Assembly: GCA_017466065.1 (NCBI GenBank)
Contig: JAFTUV010000035.1
Span: 12,150-76,149 of the forward strand
Direction of reading: 5' to 3'
Source: Bacteroidaceae bacterium
Lineage (GTDB): Bacteria; Bacteroidota; Bacteroidia; Bacteroidales; Bacteroidaceae
Length of the DNA stretch: 64,000 bases
Each line of letters begins with the position of its first letter. Positions within the stretch are counted from its first letter, which is position 1. Made by a program: the position numbers and the translations under genes. The notes beneath the pieces were generated by a model that made no database searches, was not told the origin of the DNA, and was given only the letters and a program-made list of their open reading frames with translations. This document shows positions 25,179-34,215 of the stretch, piece after piece.

Positions 25179-26242
25179 AACAGGTGCGTCACATACTATT
25201 GCTTTTGCTTCCGCTGCTCGTGATAAACTCGCGGGCCTTTGCAGCATCGTCGGGTGAGCAAGAGCCGTTCGACGCTTCCAAGGTTATATTCGAGCATTTG
25301 AAAGACTCTTACGAATGGCACATAACCAAGATAGGCGACCACCACATATCCATTCCTCTGCCGGTGATACTTTACAGCGAGCGGGCAGGGTGGCAAATGT
25401 TCTCCTCGTCGGTGTTTCATCACTCCGATGAGTATAATGGTTTTTATATTGCCCGCGAGGGTAGTGCCGAGGGAAAAATCGTGGAGCGCGACGCACAGGG
25501 GAATGAAACACGCCCGTTACTCGATATTTCGATAACCAAGAACGTGCTCGCGATATTCCTGAATGCAATATTACTATGTGTGGTAATGCTATCAACCTCC
25601 CGTTGGTATCGCAGGCACAAGTGCAGCGATGCGGCTCCGCGAGGTTTTGTGGGAGCGATGGAAATGATGGTAACAATGGTCGTCGACGATGTTATTAAGC
25701 CCAATGTGGGTGCAAAGTCGGAACGTTTCACTCCCTATCTGCTCACAGTGTTCTTTTTCATACTGCTCAGCAACCTGATGGGGCTCGTTCCTGTTTTTCC
25801 GGGTGGAGCGAACGTTACGGGAAACATCGCGGTTACCCTTGCTCTTGCTCTTTGCACATTCATAGCCGTGAACTTTTTTGGCAACAAAGAGTATTGGAAA
25901 GAAATCTTCTGGCCCGATGTTCCGACGTGGTTAAAGATCCCTATTCCGTTAATGCCGTTTATCGAGCTTTTCGGAATTGTGGTAAAACCTTTCGCCCTCA
26001 CGGTGCGTTTGTTTGCCAATATTTTTGCCGGGCACACAGCGATACTGGTATTTATCTGCCTCATATTTATAACAATGTCGGTTAATAAATACCTTGGTGG
26101 AGCAATGACCGTCGTTTCGGTATTCTTCTCGGTATTTATGAACATATTGGAATTACTTGTGGCTTTTATACAGGCATTCGTGTTTACAATGTTGTCGGCT
26201 GTCTTTATAGGCCTTGCACAGCCCGAACATCATCATAAATGA
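25175..26242 (+). CDS. atpB: F0 ATP synthase subunit a
   Basis: 355 residues. It has a long N-terminal periplasmic extension with a signal-like start, characteristic of Bacteroidota, then the membrane domain. The essential stator Arg lies in KPFALTVRLFANIFAGH near residue 279. It forms the proton half-channels with the c-ring. Neighbouring starts and stops overlap. Confidence 0.95.
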   Translation: MKQVRHILLLLLPLLVINSRAFAASSGEQEPFDASKVIFEHLKDSYEWHITKIGDHHISIPLPVILYSERAGWQMFSSSVFHHSDEYNGFYIAREGSAEGKIVERDAQGNETRPLLDISITKNVLAIFLNAILLCVVMLSTSRWYRRHKCSDAAPRGFVGAMEMMVTMVVDDVIKPNVGAKSERFTPYLLTVFFFILLSNLMGLVPVFPGGANVTGNIAVTLALALCTFIAVNFFGNKEYWKEIFWPDVPTWLKIPIPLMPFIELFGIVVKPFALTVRLFANIFAGHTAILVFICLIFITMSVNKYLGGAMTVVSVFFSVFMNILELLVAFIQAFVFTMLSAVFIGLAQPEHHHK

Positions 26243-26271
26243 GTACTGATTATTAATTTAAAATAACTATT

Positions 26272-26523
26272 ATGTTTACAATTCTTTTACAAGCAACGAT
26301 TGGCGCGAGCCTTTCAAAAGTAGCAGCGGCACTTGCCGCAAGTATTGCAGTTGTTGGTGCCGCACTCGGCATTGGTCGCATTGCCTCCACGGCATTGGAA
26401 TCTATGGCACGCCAGCCCGAGGCTGCGAGCGATATTCGTTCGAGTATGATTCTCGCGGCTGCACTCATCGAGGGCGTTGCAATGTTTGCCATCCTTGTAT
26501 CAATCCTTGTTATATTGCTGTAA
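26272..26523 (+). CDS. atpE: F0 ATP synthase subunit c
   Basis: 83 residues, two membrane helices. The GAALGIGRIASTALESMARQPE loop region and the ion-binding carboxylate Glu in ALIEGVAMF (about residue 66) are present. The neighbours of this Glu lack the Ser/Thr seen in sodium-binding rings, so proton coupling is expected. Confidence 0.95.
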   Translation: MFTILLQATIGASLSKVAAALAASIAVVGAALGIGRIASTALESMARQPEAASDIRSSMILAAALIEGVAMFAILVSILVILL

Positions 26524-26541
26524 TATAAAAAAGAGCAGAAG

Positions 26542-27051
26542 ATGTCTATTTTATTACCCGATGCAGGCCTTCTCTTTTGGATGCTTGTGGCCTTTGGAAT
26601 AGTATTTTTCATACTCTCCAAATATGCCTTTCCTGCAATTACTTCGTTTATCGACGAACGTAAACGCTTTATCGACGAAGCCTTGAACAACGCAAAAGAG
26701 GCAAATGCAAAGCTCGCCGAGATAAATGCCGAGGGCGAGGCAATATTGCAGGCTGCACGCGACGAGCAGACAAGAATATTGCGCGAAGCTGCCGTGGCCC
26801 GCGAGCAACTTATAAAGGATGCTTGCGAAAAGGCCAATATCGAGGGCGAGAAGTTGCTCGCCGAGGCTCGTCGTGTGATAGAGCAAGAGAAAGAGGCTGC
26901 ATTGAACGAAATACGCAACAATATAGCCGAACTCTCGCTCGGCATTGCCGAAAAGGTGCTTCGTCGTGAATTGTCGGGCGATGCCTCGCAACAGGCATAC
27001 GTCGAGAAACTTGTTGACGAGACAATTGTAGATAAAAACAACAGGAAATGA
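26542..27051 (+). CDS. atpF: F0 ATP synthase subunit b
   Basis: 169 residues: one N-terminal membrane helix (about 10-28), then a long, charged coiled coil (about 35-150) that forms the peripheral stalk. Overlaps atpH by 4 nt. Confidence 0.95.
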   Translation: MSILLPDAGLLFWMLVAFGIVFFILSKYAFPAITSFIDERKRFIDEALNNAKEANAKLAEINAEGEAILQAARDEQTRILREAAVAREQLIKDACEKANIEGEKLLAEARRVIEQEKEAALNEIRNNIAELSLGIAEKVLRRELSGDASQQAYVEKLVDETIVDKNNRK

Positions 27052-27599
27052 ATATAGGAGTAGTTGCACGGCGTTACGCTCTTGCCCTCTATGAGTATGC
27101 CAAAGAGGAACGGGCCGAGGTTGCAGTATATAAGAATATGCTGCAATTAAAGAACGCACTGCGCCAAATGAAAGAATTTCCCGTAGTATTAAGGAACCCC
27201 GCAATGGATGTTGGCGAGAAGGTCCGCCTCATCTGCTCGGCGGTTGAAGAGCCTTCACCGGCCTTCGAACGCTTCGCCTCGCTCGTGGTAAATACGGCTC
27301 GCGAGGACCTTCTATTATATATGGCATACTCCTATATAGATATCTATCGCGAGGATAAAAAGGTGGTGGCTATGAAGATAACCACTGCCGCCCCCTTGTC
27401 AAGGGAGTTGCAGGATAAAATAGAGGGCATCATCGAACAGCAGAACGATGTTGATATTGAAATTAGAAACATTGTCGACCCCTCGCTCATAGGCGGCTTT
27501 ATTTGTGAGGCAAGGGGCATACGCCTCGATGCGAGTGTCAGCAAGCAACTCGCCGAGATAAAAAAACAATTGGTAAGAACTAACAAGAAATTAGTATAA
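27048..27599 (+). CDS. atpH: F1 ATP synthase delta subunit
   Basis: 183 residues; the N-terminal [16 protein letters not shown] helix and the C-terminal [24 protein letters not shown] block are typical. It links the peripheral stalk to the top of F1. Shares its last base with the start of atpA. Confidence 0.95.
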   Translation: MNIGVVARRYALALYEYAKEERAEVAVYKNMLQLKNALRQMKEFPVVLRNPAMDVGEKVRLICSAVEEPSPAFERFASLVVNTAREDLLLYMAYSYIDIYREDKKVVAMKITTAAPLSRELQDKIEGIIEQQNDVDIEIRNIVDPSLIGGFICEARGIRLDASVSKQLAEIKKQLVRTNKKLV

Positions 27600-29176
27600 T
27601 GAATATAAAACCCAGTGAAGTGTCGGCAGTGCTCCTTGAACAACTGAAAGGAGTGAGCAGCAATGCCAAATATGACGAGGTGGGCACCGTGTTGCAAGTG
27701 AGCGATGGAGTGGCACGCATCTATGGCTTGAATAATGCCGAGGCCGAGGAACTCCTCGAATTCGATAATGGAATTATGGCCATTGTAATGAACCTCGAAG
27801 AGGATAACGTGGGAGCAATTCTGCTTGGTCCCACCGATAAGATAAAGGAGGGAATGACTGTGAAGCGCACCGGTCGCATCGCCTCGATAGATGTGTGCGA
27901 CGGAGTGCTGGGGCGTGTCATTACTCCTCTTGGCGAGCCTCTCGACGGCAAGGGAGATATTGAGGGAGAAAAGTATGAGATGCCTCTCGACCGCAAGGCT
28001 CCCGGAGTGATATTCCGCCAGCCGGTAACAGAGCCTTTGCAGACAGGCTTAAAGTCGATCGACTCAATGATACCCATCGGCCGTGGTCAGCGTGAACTTA
28101 TAATAGGCGACCGCCAGACGGGTAAAACCGCGATAGCCATAGATACCATTATCAACCAGCGTGCCAACTACGAGGCCGGTAACCCCGTCTATTGCATATA
28201 TGTGGCGATAGGGCAGAAAGGCTCCACTGTGGCAGCCATCGTGAATACACTGCGCCGCTATAAAGCACTCGACTACACAACCGTGGTGGTGGCAACGGCT
28301 GCCGACACAGCAGCTATGCAATATTATGCACCTATGGCGGGAGCGGCCATCGGCGAGTATTTCCGCGACACGGGCCGTCACGCACTTGTTGTTTACGACG
28401 ACCTTTCGAAGCAGGCTGTTGCCTATCGCGAGGTGTCGCTCATCCTCCGTCGTCCCTCGGGGCGCGAGGCCTATCCGGGCGATGTATTCTATCTGCACTC
28501 ACGTTTGCTCGAACGCGCAGCGAGAATCATTAACCAGCAGGATGTTGCCGAGCAGATGAACGACCTTCCGCCAAGCCTCAAAGGCAAAGTGAAAGGCGGT
28601 GGTTCGTTGACAGCTCTTCCCATCATAGAAACACAGGCCGGCGATGTTTCGGCCTATATTCCCACCAATGTAATTTCTATTACCGACGGCCAGATTTATC
28701 TTGAAAGCGACCTTTTCAATCAGGGCTTCCGTCCCGCGGTGAATGTGGGAATTTCAGTGTCGCGTGTGGGTGGCAACGCACAGATTAAGTCAATGAAAAA
28801 AGTTGCCGGAACGCTTAAAATAGACCAAGCGCAGTTCCGTGAGCTCGAAGCATTCGCAAAATTCGGTAGTGATATGGACCCTGTGACAAAAATGGTTATA
28901 GACCGCGGCCGTCGCAACAATGCCCTGCTTGTGCAACCGCAATACTCGCCAATGCCGGTGGGTGAGCAGGTTGCAATCATATATTGCGGTGTTAACAATC
29001 TGTTGAGCAAGGTGCCGCGTGAGAAGGTCGCAGAGTTTGAAAGCCTCTTTCTCGATATTATGCGCACACAGCATCGCGCCGATGTGCTCGATACCCTTTC
29101 TTCGGGCGTGATAAACGATGCCGTAGAGAAAATAATCAAGAGTGTGGCCGCCGAAATAACATCAACCCTCAATTAG
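27599..29176 (+). CDS. atpA: F1 ATP synthase alpha subunit
   Basis: 525 residues with the non-catalytic nucleotide site [11 protein letters not shown] (about 170-180), the [16 protein letters not shown] block and the signature [14 protein letters not shown]. Full length and intact. Confidence 0.98.
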   Translation: MNIKPSEVSAVLLEQLKGVSSNAKYDEVGTVLQVSDGVARIYGLNNAEAEELLEFDNGIMAIVMNLEEDNVGAILLGPTDKIKEGMTVKRTGRIASIDVCDGVLGRVITPLGEPLDGKGDIEGEKYEMPLDRKAPGVIFRQPVTEPLQTGLKSIDSMIPIGRGQRELIIGDRQTGKTAIAIDTIINQRANYEAGNPVYCIYVAIGQKGSTVAAIVNTLRRYKALDYTTVVVATAADTAAMQYYAPMAGAAIGEYFRDTGRHALVVYDDLSKQAVAYREVSLILRRPSGREAYPGDVFYLHSRLLERAARIINQQDVAEQMNDLPPSLKGKVKGGGSLTALPIIETQAGDVSAYIPTNVISITDGQIYLESDLFNQGFRPAVNVGISVSRVGGNAQIKSMKKVAGTLKIDQAQFRELEAFAKFGSDMDPVTKMVIDRGRRNNALLVQPQYSPMPVGEQVAIIYCGVNNLLSKVPREKVAEFESLFLDIMRTQHRADVLDTLSSGVINDAVEKIIKSVAAEITSTLN

Positions 29177-29184
29177 GCAATGCG

Positions 29185-30042
29185 ATGAACCTTAAAGAGA
29201 TAAAGCAGCGAATACAATCGGTTAAAAGCACGCAGAAGATTACATCGGCAATGAAACTCGTTTCGGCCGCAAAGCTCCGTCGTGCCCAGAATACGATAGA
29301 GAATATGTTGCCCTACAAACAAAAATTCGATGGAATACTCGCTGCTTTTCTAAAAAACAGGCAAACGCTCGACACGCCATACACCGTCGTCCGCGAAGTG
29401 AAAAAGGTAGCAATTATCGCACTCTCCTCCAATACCAGCCTGTGCGGCGGTTTTAATGCCAATATAATACGCGAGGCAAAGGAGACGATTGATAAATATG
29501 TCGCGGCCGGAGTGAATGTGGAAATATTGCCGGTAGGGAAGAAAATATATGATGCAGTGTGCAAGATGGGCTATGAACCCAATATTTCACTGATGGAACA
29601 GGCAACCGCTGTTTCCTACAACGAGGTTGCCACAGTTGCCGCCGGGCTTATGGAACGCTTCGTGTCGGGTAATGTTGACCGTGTGGAACTTTTATACACC
29701 CATTTTCACTCGGCAGCCAAGCAGGTTCCGGTAAAAGAGACTTTTCTACCAATAGATGTCGATGCTCTTGCCGGTGAAGCAGCAATCTCCCACGAATATA
29801 TCTTGGAACCAAGCAGCGAAGCACTGTTGCAAGCACTCCTGCCACGCGCAATAACATTGCAACTGTTCACAGCCCTGCTCGATTCTGTCGCAGCCGAGCA
29901 CGCAGCCCGTATGATGGCTATGCAGATTGCAACCGACAATGCCGACGACCTCATCGAGGAACTTGTACGCGAGTATAACAAGGGTCGTCAACAAGCAATT
30001 ACAAACGAACTGCTCGATATTGTAGCCGGCAGTTCCAACTAA
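29185..30042 (+). CDS. atpG: F1 ATP synthase gamma subunit
   Basis: 285 residues. The N-terminal helix (IKQRIQSVKSTQKITSAMKLVSAAKLRRAQ) and C-terminal helix (ARMMAMQIATDNADDLIEELVREYNKGRQQAIT) form the rotor coiled coil; conserved SDRGLCGGFN-type strand is present as SNTSLCGGFNANI. Last gene of the operon; MITE copy 2 begins on the final base of its stop codon. Confidence 0.96.
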   Translation: MNLKEIKQRIQSVKSTQKITSAMKLVSAAKLRRAQNTIENMLPYKQKFDGILAAFLKNRQTLDTPYTVVREVKKVAIIALSSNTSLCGGFNANIIREAKETIDKYVAAGVNVEILPVGKKIYDAVCKMGYEPNISLMEQATAVSYNEVATVAAGLMERFVSGNVDRVELLYTHFHSAAKQVPVKETFLPIDVDALAGEAAISHEYILEPSSEALLQALLPRAITLQLFTALLDSVAAEHAARMMAMQIATDNADDLIEELVREYNKGRQQAITNELLDIVAGSSN

Positions 30043-30229
30043 GAAGCTGTTTAAATTTATATCGCCAAAATTTTTATAGAACAAGAATAGGATGTTTATT
30101 TCTTTTTTAAGGGCGTGTAGCGGGTTACATAACCGCAAAAAAGAAGGAAACAGACATTCTCGAATATAAAAATGGCGAAACATTCGGCTTCTATAAGAAA
30201 AATATTTTTTAGAAATTCAAACAGCTTCT
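30042..30229. repeat. MITE-like element, copy 2 (188 bp)
   Basis: AGAAGCTGTTTAAATTT at the left and AAATTCAAACAGCTTCT at the right are near-perfect terminal inverted repeats. It is in the same orientation as copy 1, so the two bracket the ATP synthase operon. The element starts on the last base of the atpG stop codon. Confidence 0.88.
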
Positions 30230-30243
30230 AACCCATAAACAGA

Positions 30244-31347
30244 ATGAAAAAAACGGCACTATATATAATCCTTTCCATTCTCCTTTTATCGTGCACAGAC
30301 AATTTCAATGTGCGTGTTACAGGAACCGTGGAGGGGGGAATCGACAATGGCGACAGCATATTCCTTATGTCGCTCGACGGGCAGAACAGAGCCACGGTAA
30401 TATCCAAGAGCATTGTGCACGACAGCAGTTTCACATTGTCGGGCAATATGGAACTGCCCGCAGTGTGCAATGTGGTGACATTCACACCGCAGGGTCGCTT
30501 GGCACGCAAAATGGATTTTATAGCCGAGGGCGGGGATGTGCAGTTGAAAGTGCTTCCCGACTATTATCGCATTGGCGGCACGGCACTGAACGATGCAATG
30601 CAGATGGTGCGCGACTCGTTGGAGATTGCAACGAGAATATATAAACGCTACCGGCATAAGATAGCAGTTTCCCCCAATCTGTCACCTATGGGTCGCAAAG
30701 AGGCCGACGATGCAATGGCAATCGCCTCCTATCAGTATAGAAAAGCTCTTTATAATGCCATAGAAAAGAATATCGGCAACATTCTTGCTCCCTATTTTAT
30801 AAAAAATAATATAGATGTGATAGAGCCGTCGAAAGGGTTGCAGTTCATTAAACAGCTGCCCCCTGCCCGCAAGGACAATGTAATATCATACATAAACAAG
30901 CTCTACACAGCGCAGCAACTGTGCGACGTGGGAAATCCCTTTGTCGATTTTAAGATGCGCGATGCTGCCGGCACGGTGCACACCCTCTCGGCCTATGCAG
31001 GGAAGGGCGTTCCTGTGCTCATATATCTGTGGACAGCCGGCAATGCAACCTCTCTTGATGAGGCCCGTGCCGTGTGCACTCTGCAACAGGAGTGTGGCTC
31101 ACAGGCGCAGTTTATAGGCATTTCCATCGACCGCAGCCATAAAATGTGGCGTTCGGCCATTGAGAAAGAGGGATTGTGCGGCATTCAGCTCACCGACCTT
31201 AAAGGGTGGGACAACCAATTTATGCAGCTCTATGGCATTGACAAGATTCCCTATTTTGTGCTCATCGCCGGCGATGGCACCATTCTCTATCGTGGAATCT
31301 CCTTTGCCGATGCCTCTTCGCAGCTCAAAGAGCAGTTGCAACGGTAA
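30244..31347 (+). CDS. Thioredoxin-fold lipoprotein without active-site cysteines
   Basis: A lipoprotein signal with lipobox LLLSC (Cys at about 17) is followed by a DUF4369-like N-terminal beta domain, a helical linker, and a C-terminal TlpA-like thioredoxin fold (from about residue 240). The position of the usual WCxxC reads YLWTAGNATS, with both cysteines replaced. The cis-proline loop KIPYFVLI is kept. It is probably on the periplasmic side of a membrane and unlikely to be a redox enzyme; a binding or chaperone role is possible. Confidence 0.88.
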   Translation: MKKTALYIILSILLLSCTDNFNVRVTGTVEGGIDNGDSIFLMSLDGQNRATVISKSIVHDSSFTLSGNMELPAVCNVVTFTPQGRLARKMDFIAEGGDVQLKVLPDYYRIGGTALNDAMQMVRDSLEIATRIYKRYRHKIAVSPNLSPMGRKEADDAMAIASYQYRKALYNAIEKNIGNILAPYFIKNNIDVIEPSKGLQFIKQLPPARKDNVISYINKLYTAQQLCDVGNPFVDFKMRDAAGTVHTLSAYAGKGVPVLIYLWTAGNATSLDEARAVCTLQQECGSQAQFIGISIDRSHKMWRSAIEKEGLCGIQLTDLKGWDNQFMQLYGIDKIPYFVLIAGDGTILYRGISFADASSQLKEQLQR

Positions 31348-31834
31348 ATTGCAGTATACCCGGTGCGTGCCGCATAGAATAATTAAAATTATAGAAATAT
31401 CTTCTATAAAAAACACGTTCTACATAATAATATTACAAGACCCTGAAAAGAGTGTTGTCTTTTGCGAAAATTTTTCTAACTTTGCAATGTCGTGGCTATG
31501 AGCCTCGGCATTACATATTTTTTTGATGAAAGTGTTTTCGCTTTTATCCTTGCAAGAGAATCTGACAGTTTTCAATGAAATGAGGATAACGACGACACTC
31601 GTCATCTGTATTGATATGCGACTAATCCCCATATCATATACAGGTGTGGGGTCTTGTAATCGTTTATTCGTTTCGGGTTTTGTCAGAGCCTTCTTGCAGA
31701 TAAACGGAAGTCGGCTCCACACTTTCTTTATTTTGATTTTCTCTATCGAGGAGCCCGGTAGAAACAGCGCACGCCATAGTGTGCCTGAACGGGTAGATAA
31801 ATGAATTAAAATATTAACTAAAAATCCTCGAACT
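31348..31834 (+). promoter_or_regulatory. DGR promoter and long leader; no gene
   Basis: TTG (31455-31457) followed after 19 nt by TAACTTTG (31477-31484) is a good Bacteroidota promoter. The next start codon is about 350 nt downstream at 31835, so the transcript would carry an unusually long leader. An open frame at 31523-31804 inside it has no protein-like composition or start context, so I do not call it. Confidence 0.5.
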
Positions 31835-32308
31835 ATGAAAACAAAAATTTCAATTCTTTTAATGTTTTTTGTGTTGGTTTCAACCACAGTGTCGGCACAG
31901 TTCTATAATCGTAAAAAAGTCGCCATCACCGAGGTTGTCGATAAAAGTGGCGATGTTGCCGATGGTACAAAAACCTTTATTCGCACAGCTCTCACCGATG
32001 CTATAACAAATTCCGATGGCTATGAGGGGTATGCCGAGATTTGCTTTATGTCGCTCGAAATGAATTTCGACAGAACAGGAAACATATCCAAGGCAACACT
32101 CACTTATGTGAAGAAACAGCTTATGGAATATATCCTTGTGTCCGAGGTTACACCTTTGGATAAAAAGACCGTGCTGCTCAGTGCCCGCATAGTTAATACC
32201 TCGAATGGCAAGATTGTGGCATCGTCGTCGGTTCGCACATACGCCGATATTGATTACCTGCGTGGTGCCTGCAACAGCCTTGCCTATAAGTTAGTCGGTG
32301 CAATTTAA
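31835..32308 (+). CDS. Secreted partner protein of the DGR target
   Basis: 157 residues with a type I signal peptide (cleavage after VSAQ, about residue 22). The mature part resembles the N-terminal domain of the DGR target encoded next: both continue QF-[YF]-x-[RK]-[KQ]-KV then a DV...IRT...DA pattern, similar to CsgG/LpoB-like folds. Its 3' end precedes the target start by 13 nt, so the two are co-transcribed. It may assemble with the target or stabilise it. Function not known. Confidence 0.75.
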   Translation: MKTKISILLMFFVLVSTTVSAQFYNRKKVAITEVVDKSGDVADGTKTFIRTALTDAITNSDGYEGYAEICFMSLEMNFDRTGNISKATLTYVKKQLMEYILVSEVTPLDKKTVLLSARIVNTSNGKIVASSSVRTYADIDYLRGACNSLAYKLVGAI

Positions 32309-32321
32309 ACAGTATTTAATA

Positions 32322-33668
32322 ATGGACAGAAAAATATTTATTCCCCTTCTGTTGTGTGTGGCAACGCTCTTCCCCTCTGTTGCCACAGCACAATTTTTTG
32401 AAAAGCAGAAGGTGGTTGTTTGGGAGATATACGACCGCAACAACGATGTTAAGGTCTCCTCGGCAACCAAACAGCAAATTCGCACAAGCATAGTCGATGC
32501 ATTTGTGAGCTCACGAAATTATGAGGCCTTCGAGGGGAATTTCGATGATGTAAAGAACAAATTGTCGTCACGGGGGCTCACTCCCTCTCCCGGTAATGTG
32601 GCAAAGGTTGCCCGTGAACTGTACAATGTGGATTTTGTGCTTTTTACGACGATAAGGATAATGGATCGCTCAAACTCATTCGACGATTTTAAAGTGAACC
32701 TATCGTCGGAGCTTTTCAGTACCGAAACACAAAAGGCCGAACGAATGGCTTATGTAGATATGAAGAGCGACCCGGCAGCCATCCCCGCTGCCTGTGCCGA
32801 GCTTTTGGGCAAATTGCTTAATGAAAAGTTGAGCGCGCCGGCACCTGCCCGGGAGGCATCCTCTTTCTCGCAGCCTGCGCAATCCTCCAATTCACAGCCG
32901 GCCTATACCCAATCGCCACAGTCGCAAACACCGCAGAACTTTGTGGAGAATGCCGGTTGCGGCCTTAATATGAAAATGATATATGTCGAGGGTGGCTCGT
33001 TTAGGATGGGAGCCACGGCAGAGCAGGGTAGCGAGGCCGAGAGTGATGAATCGCCTATTCACACAGTGCAGCTTGAATCGTTCTACATTGCCGAGTGCAT
33101 AGTTACACAGGCGCAGTGGGAAACGATTATGGGCACCACCATATACAGGCAAAAAGAGTTGGCAGGTGCTTCTTCTCTTTATGGAGTGGGTGCCGATGTC
33201 CCTATGTACTATATAAGCTGGGACGAGGCGCAGGCTTTTTGTCGCGAATTGAGTGCAATGACAGGGCGCACCTATATACTGCCCACCGAAGCGCAGTGGG
33301 AGTATGCAGCCCGTGGCGGCAAGCACAGCAAGGGATATAAATATAGCGGAAGCTATATGGCAGATGCTGTTGCTTGGTATAGTTCCAATAGTGGCAGCAA
33401 GGCCAATCCCGTGAAACAGAAACGTGCAAACGAACTTGGGTTGTACGATATGAGCGGTAACCTCTATGAGTGGTGTTACGATTGGTACGGTTCTTACAGT
33501 TCTTCACCGCAGAACAATCCCACAGGGCCTTCATCCGGTCAATATCGTGTTTGCCGTGGCGGTTACTGGAATGTCTATGCCCGGAATTGCCGTGTTTCTA
33601 ATCGTAACTACGGCACTCCTTCGTTTCGCGACGTCAATATTGGTTTTCGTGTGGTTTGCCTCCCATAG
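32322..33668 (+). CDS. DGR target protein: exported formylglycine-enzyme (C-type lectin) fold with variable region
   Basis: 448 residues. A type I signal peptide (cleavage near VATAQF, about 23) precedes a CsgG/LpoB-like domain (about 25-170), a Ser/Gln/Pro linker (about 175-215), and an FGE-sulfatase/C-type-lectin-fold domain (about 222-448). That domain has MIYVEGGSFRMG, the LPTEAQWEYAARGG motif and GLYDMSGNLYEWCYDWYG. The last 39 residues are the variable region. Seven codons there differ from the template repeat: residues 418, 419, 430, 431, 435, 437 and 438. ATG 32322 is chosen so that the signal peptide starts normally. The lectin-type fold displays variable residues for ligand binding at the cell surface or in the periplasm. 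Confidence 0.93.
   Translation: MDRKIFIPLLLCVATLFPSVATAQFFEKQKVVVWEIYDRNNDVKVSSATKQQIRTSIVDAFVSSRNYEAFEGNFDDVKNKLSSRGLTPSPGNVAKVARELYNVDFVLFTTIRIMDRSNSFDDFKVNLSSELFSTETQKAERMAYVDMKSDPAAIPAACAELLGKLLNEKLSAPAPAREASSFSQPAQSSNSQPAYTQSPQSQTPQNFVENAGCGLNMKMIYVEGGSFRMGATAEQGSEAESDESPIHTVQLESFYIAECIVTQAQWETIMGTTIYRQKELAGASSLYGVGADVPMYYISWDEAQAFCRELSAMTGRTYILPTEAQWEYAARGGKHSKGYKYSGSYMADAVAWYSSNSGSKANPVKQKRANELGLYDMSGNLYEWCYDWYGSYSSSPQNNPTGPSSGQYRVCRGGYWNVYARNCRVSNRNYGTPSFRDVNIGFRVVCLP
33547..33668 (+). repeat. DGR variable region (VR)
   Basis: 122 bp aligned without gaps to the template repeat at 35221-35342 (offset 1,674). It differs at 11 positions, all of them A in the template: five A-to-G and six A-to-T changes. 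The last about 33 bp, the position of the initiation-of-mutagenic-homing signal, is identical in both copies. Confidence 0.95.
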
Positions 33669-33677
33669 TTTAAAATA

Positions 33678-33743
33678 GGACCATTTGTTTATGGCGAGCG
33701 GGTCAATTTAAAAGACCCGCGAGTGATACAAATGGCCCGTTTT
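33678..33743 (+). terminator. Long hairpin directly after the VR
   Basis: Inner arms GCGGGTC (33698-33704) and GACCCGC (33714-33720), and outer arms GG-CCATTTGT and ACAAATGG-CC (33678-33688 with 33728-33738), are followed by TTTTTAT. It can be a terminator for the target gene. DGRs of the Bordetella phage type need a hairpin just downstream of the VR for efficient homing, so it may serve that purpose too. Confidence 0.7.
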
Positions 33744-33756
33744 TATATAATTTTCT

Positions 33757-34215
33757 ATGCAAATTAAGATATTCGATATTCTTGCATCGGCATCGGAACA
33801 AGATGTTGAAATAGTCAATAAATTTATCAGAGGACACAAGGTTGTTGATATTGATAAACAATTCTATGTATCATCGGATAATGTGGCTCACTGGTCGTTG
33901 TGTATTACATATCTTGCAATGGCATATCAACAACAAAATAATCAACCCGAAAAACGTGAAAAGGTCGATTATAAGAATGTGTTGAGTGCCGATGATTTTG
34001 AGAAATTCACAAAACTTCGAATTATAAGAAAAAAACTGGCCGAAGACAATGCAATTCCGGCTTATGCAGTATTTACCGATTCAGAATTGGCACAGATTGC
34101 TCAATTGCCATCTGTTGATGCAAGATTATTGAAGCAGATAACAGGGATTGGGGATAAACGTGTGGAAAAATATGGTAACCTTATTTGTGAGATATACAAA
34201 GAAACAACAGAATGA
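33757..34215 (+). CDS. HRDC-domain DGR accessory protein
   Basis: 152 residues. The C-terminal half (from LRIIRKKLAEDNAIPAYAVF, about residue 88) is an HRDC domain with the GIGDKRVEKYG helix-hairpin. The N-terminal part is AT-rich and helical, with no other motif. HRDC proteins occur as DGR accessories in place of Avd and presumably help bind nucleic acid. Its stop overlaps the RT start by 4 nt (ATGA), so it is translated with it. Confidence 0.85.
   Translation: MQIKIFDILASASEQDVEIVNKFIRGHKVVDIDKQFYVSSDNVAHWSLCITYLAMAYQQQNNQPEKREKVDYKNVLSADDFEKFTKLRIIRKKLAEDNAIPAYAVFTDSELAQIAQLPSVDARLLKQITGIGDKRVEKYGNLICEIYKETTE

Noticed and set aside
31523..31804. 93-residue frame in the DGR leader
   Set aside because: No start context, no domain, and the AT-rich leader makes open frames likely by chance.
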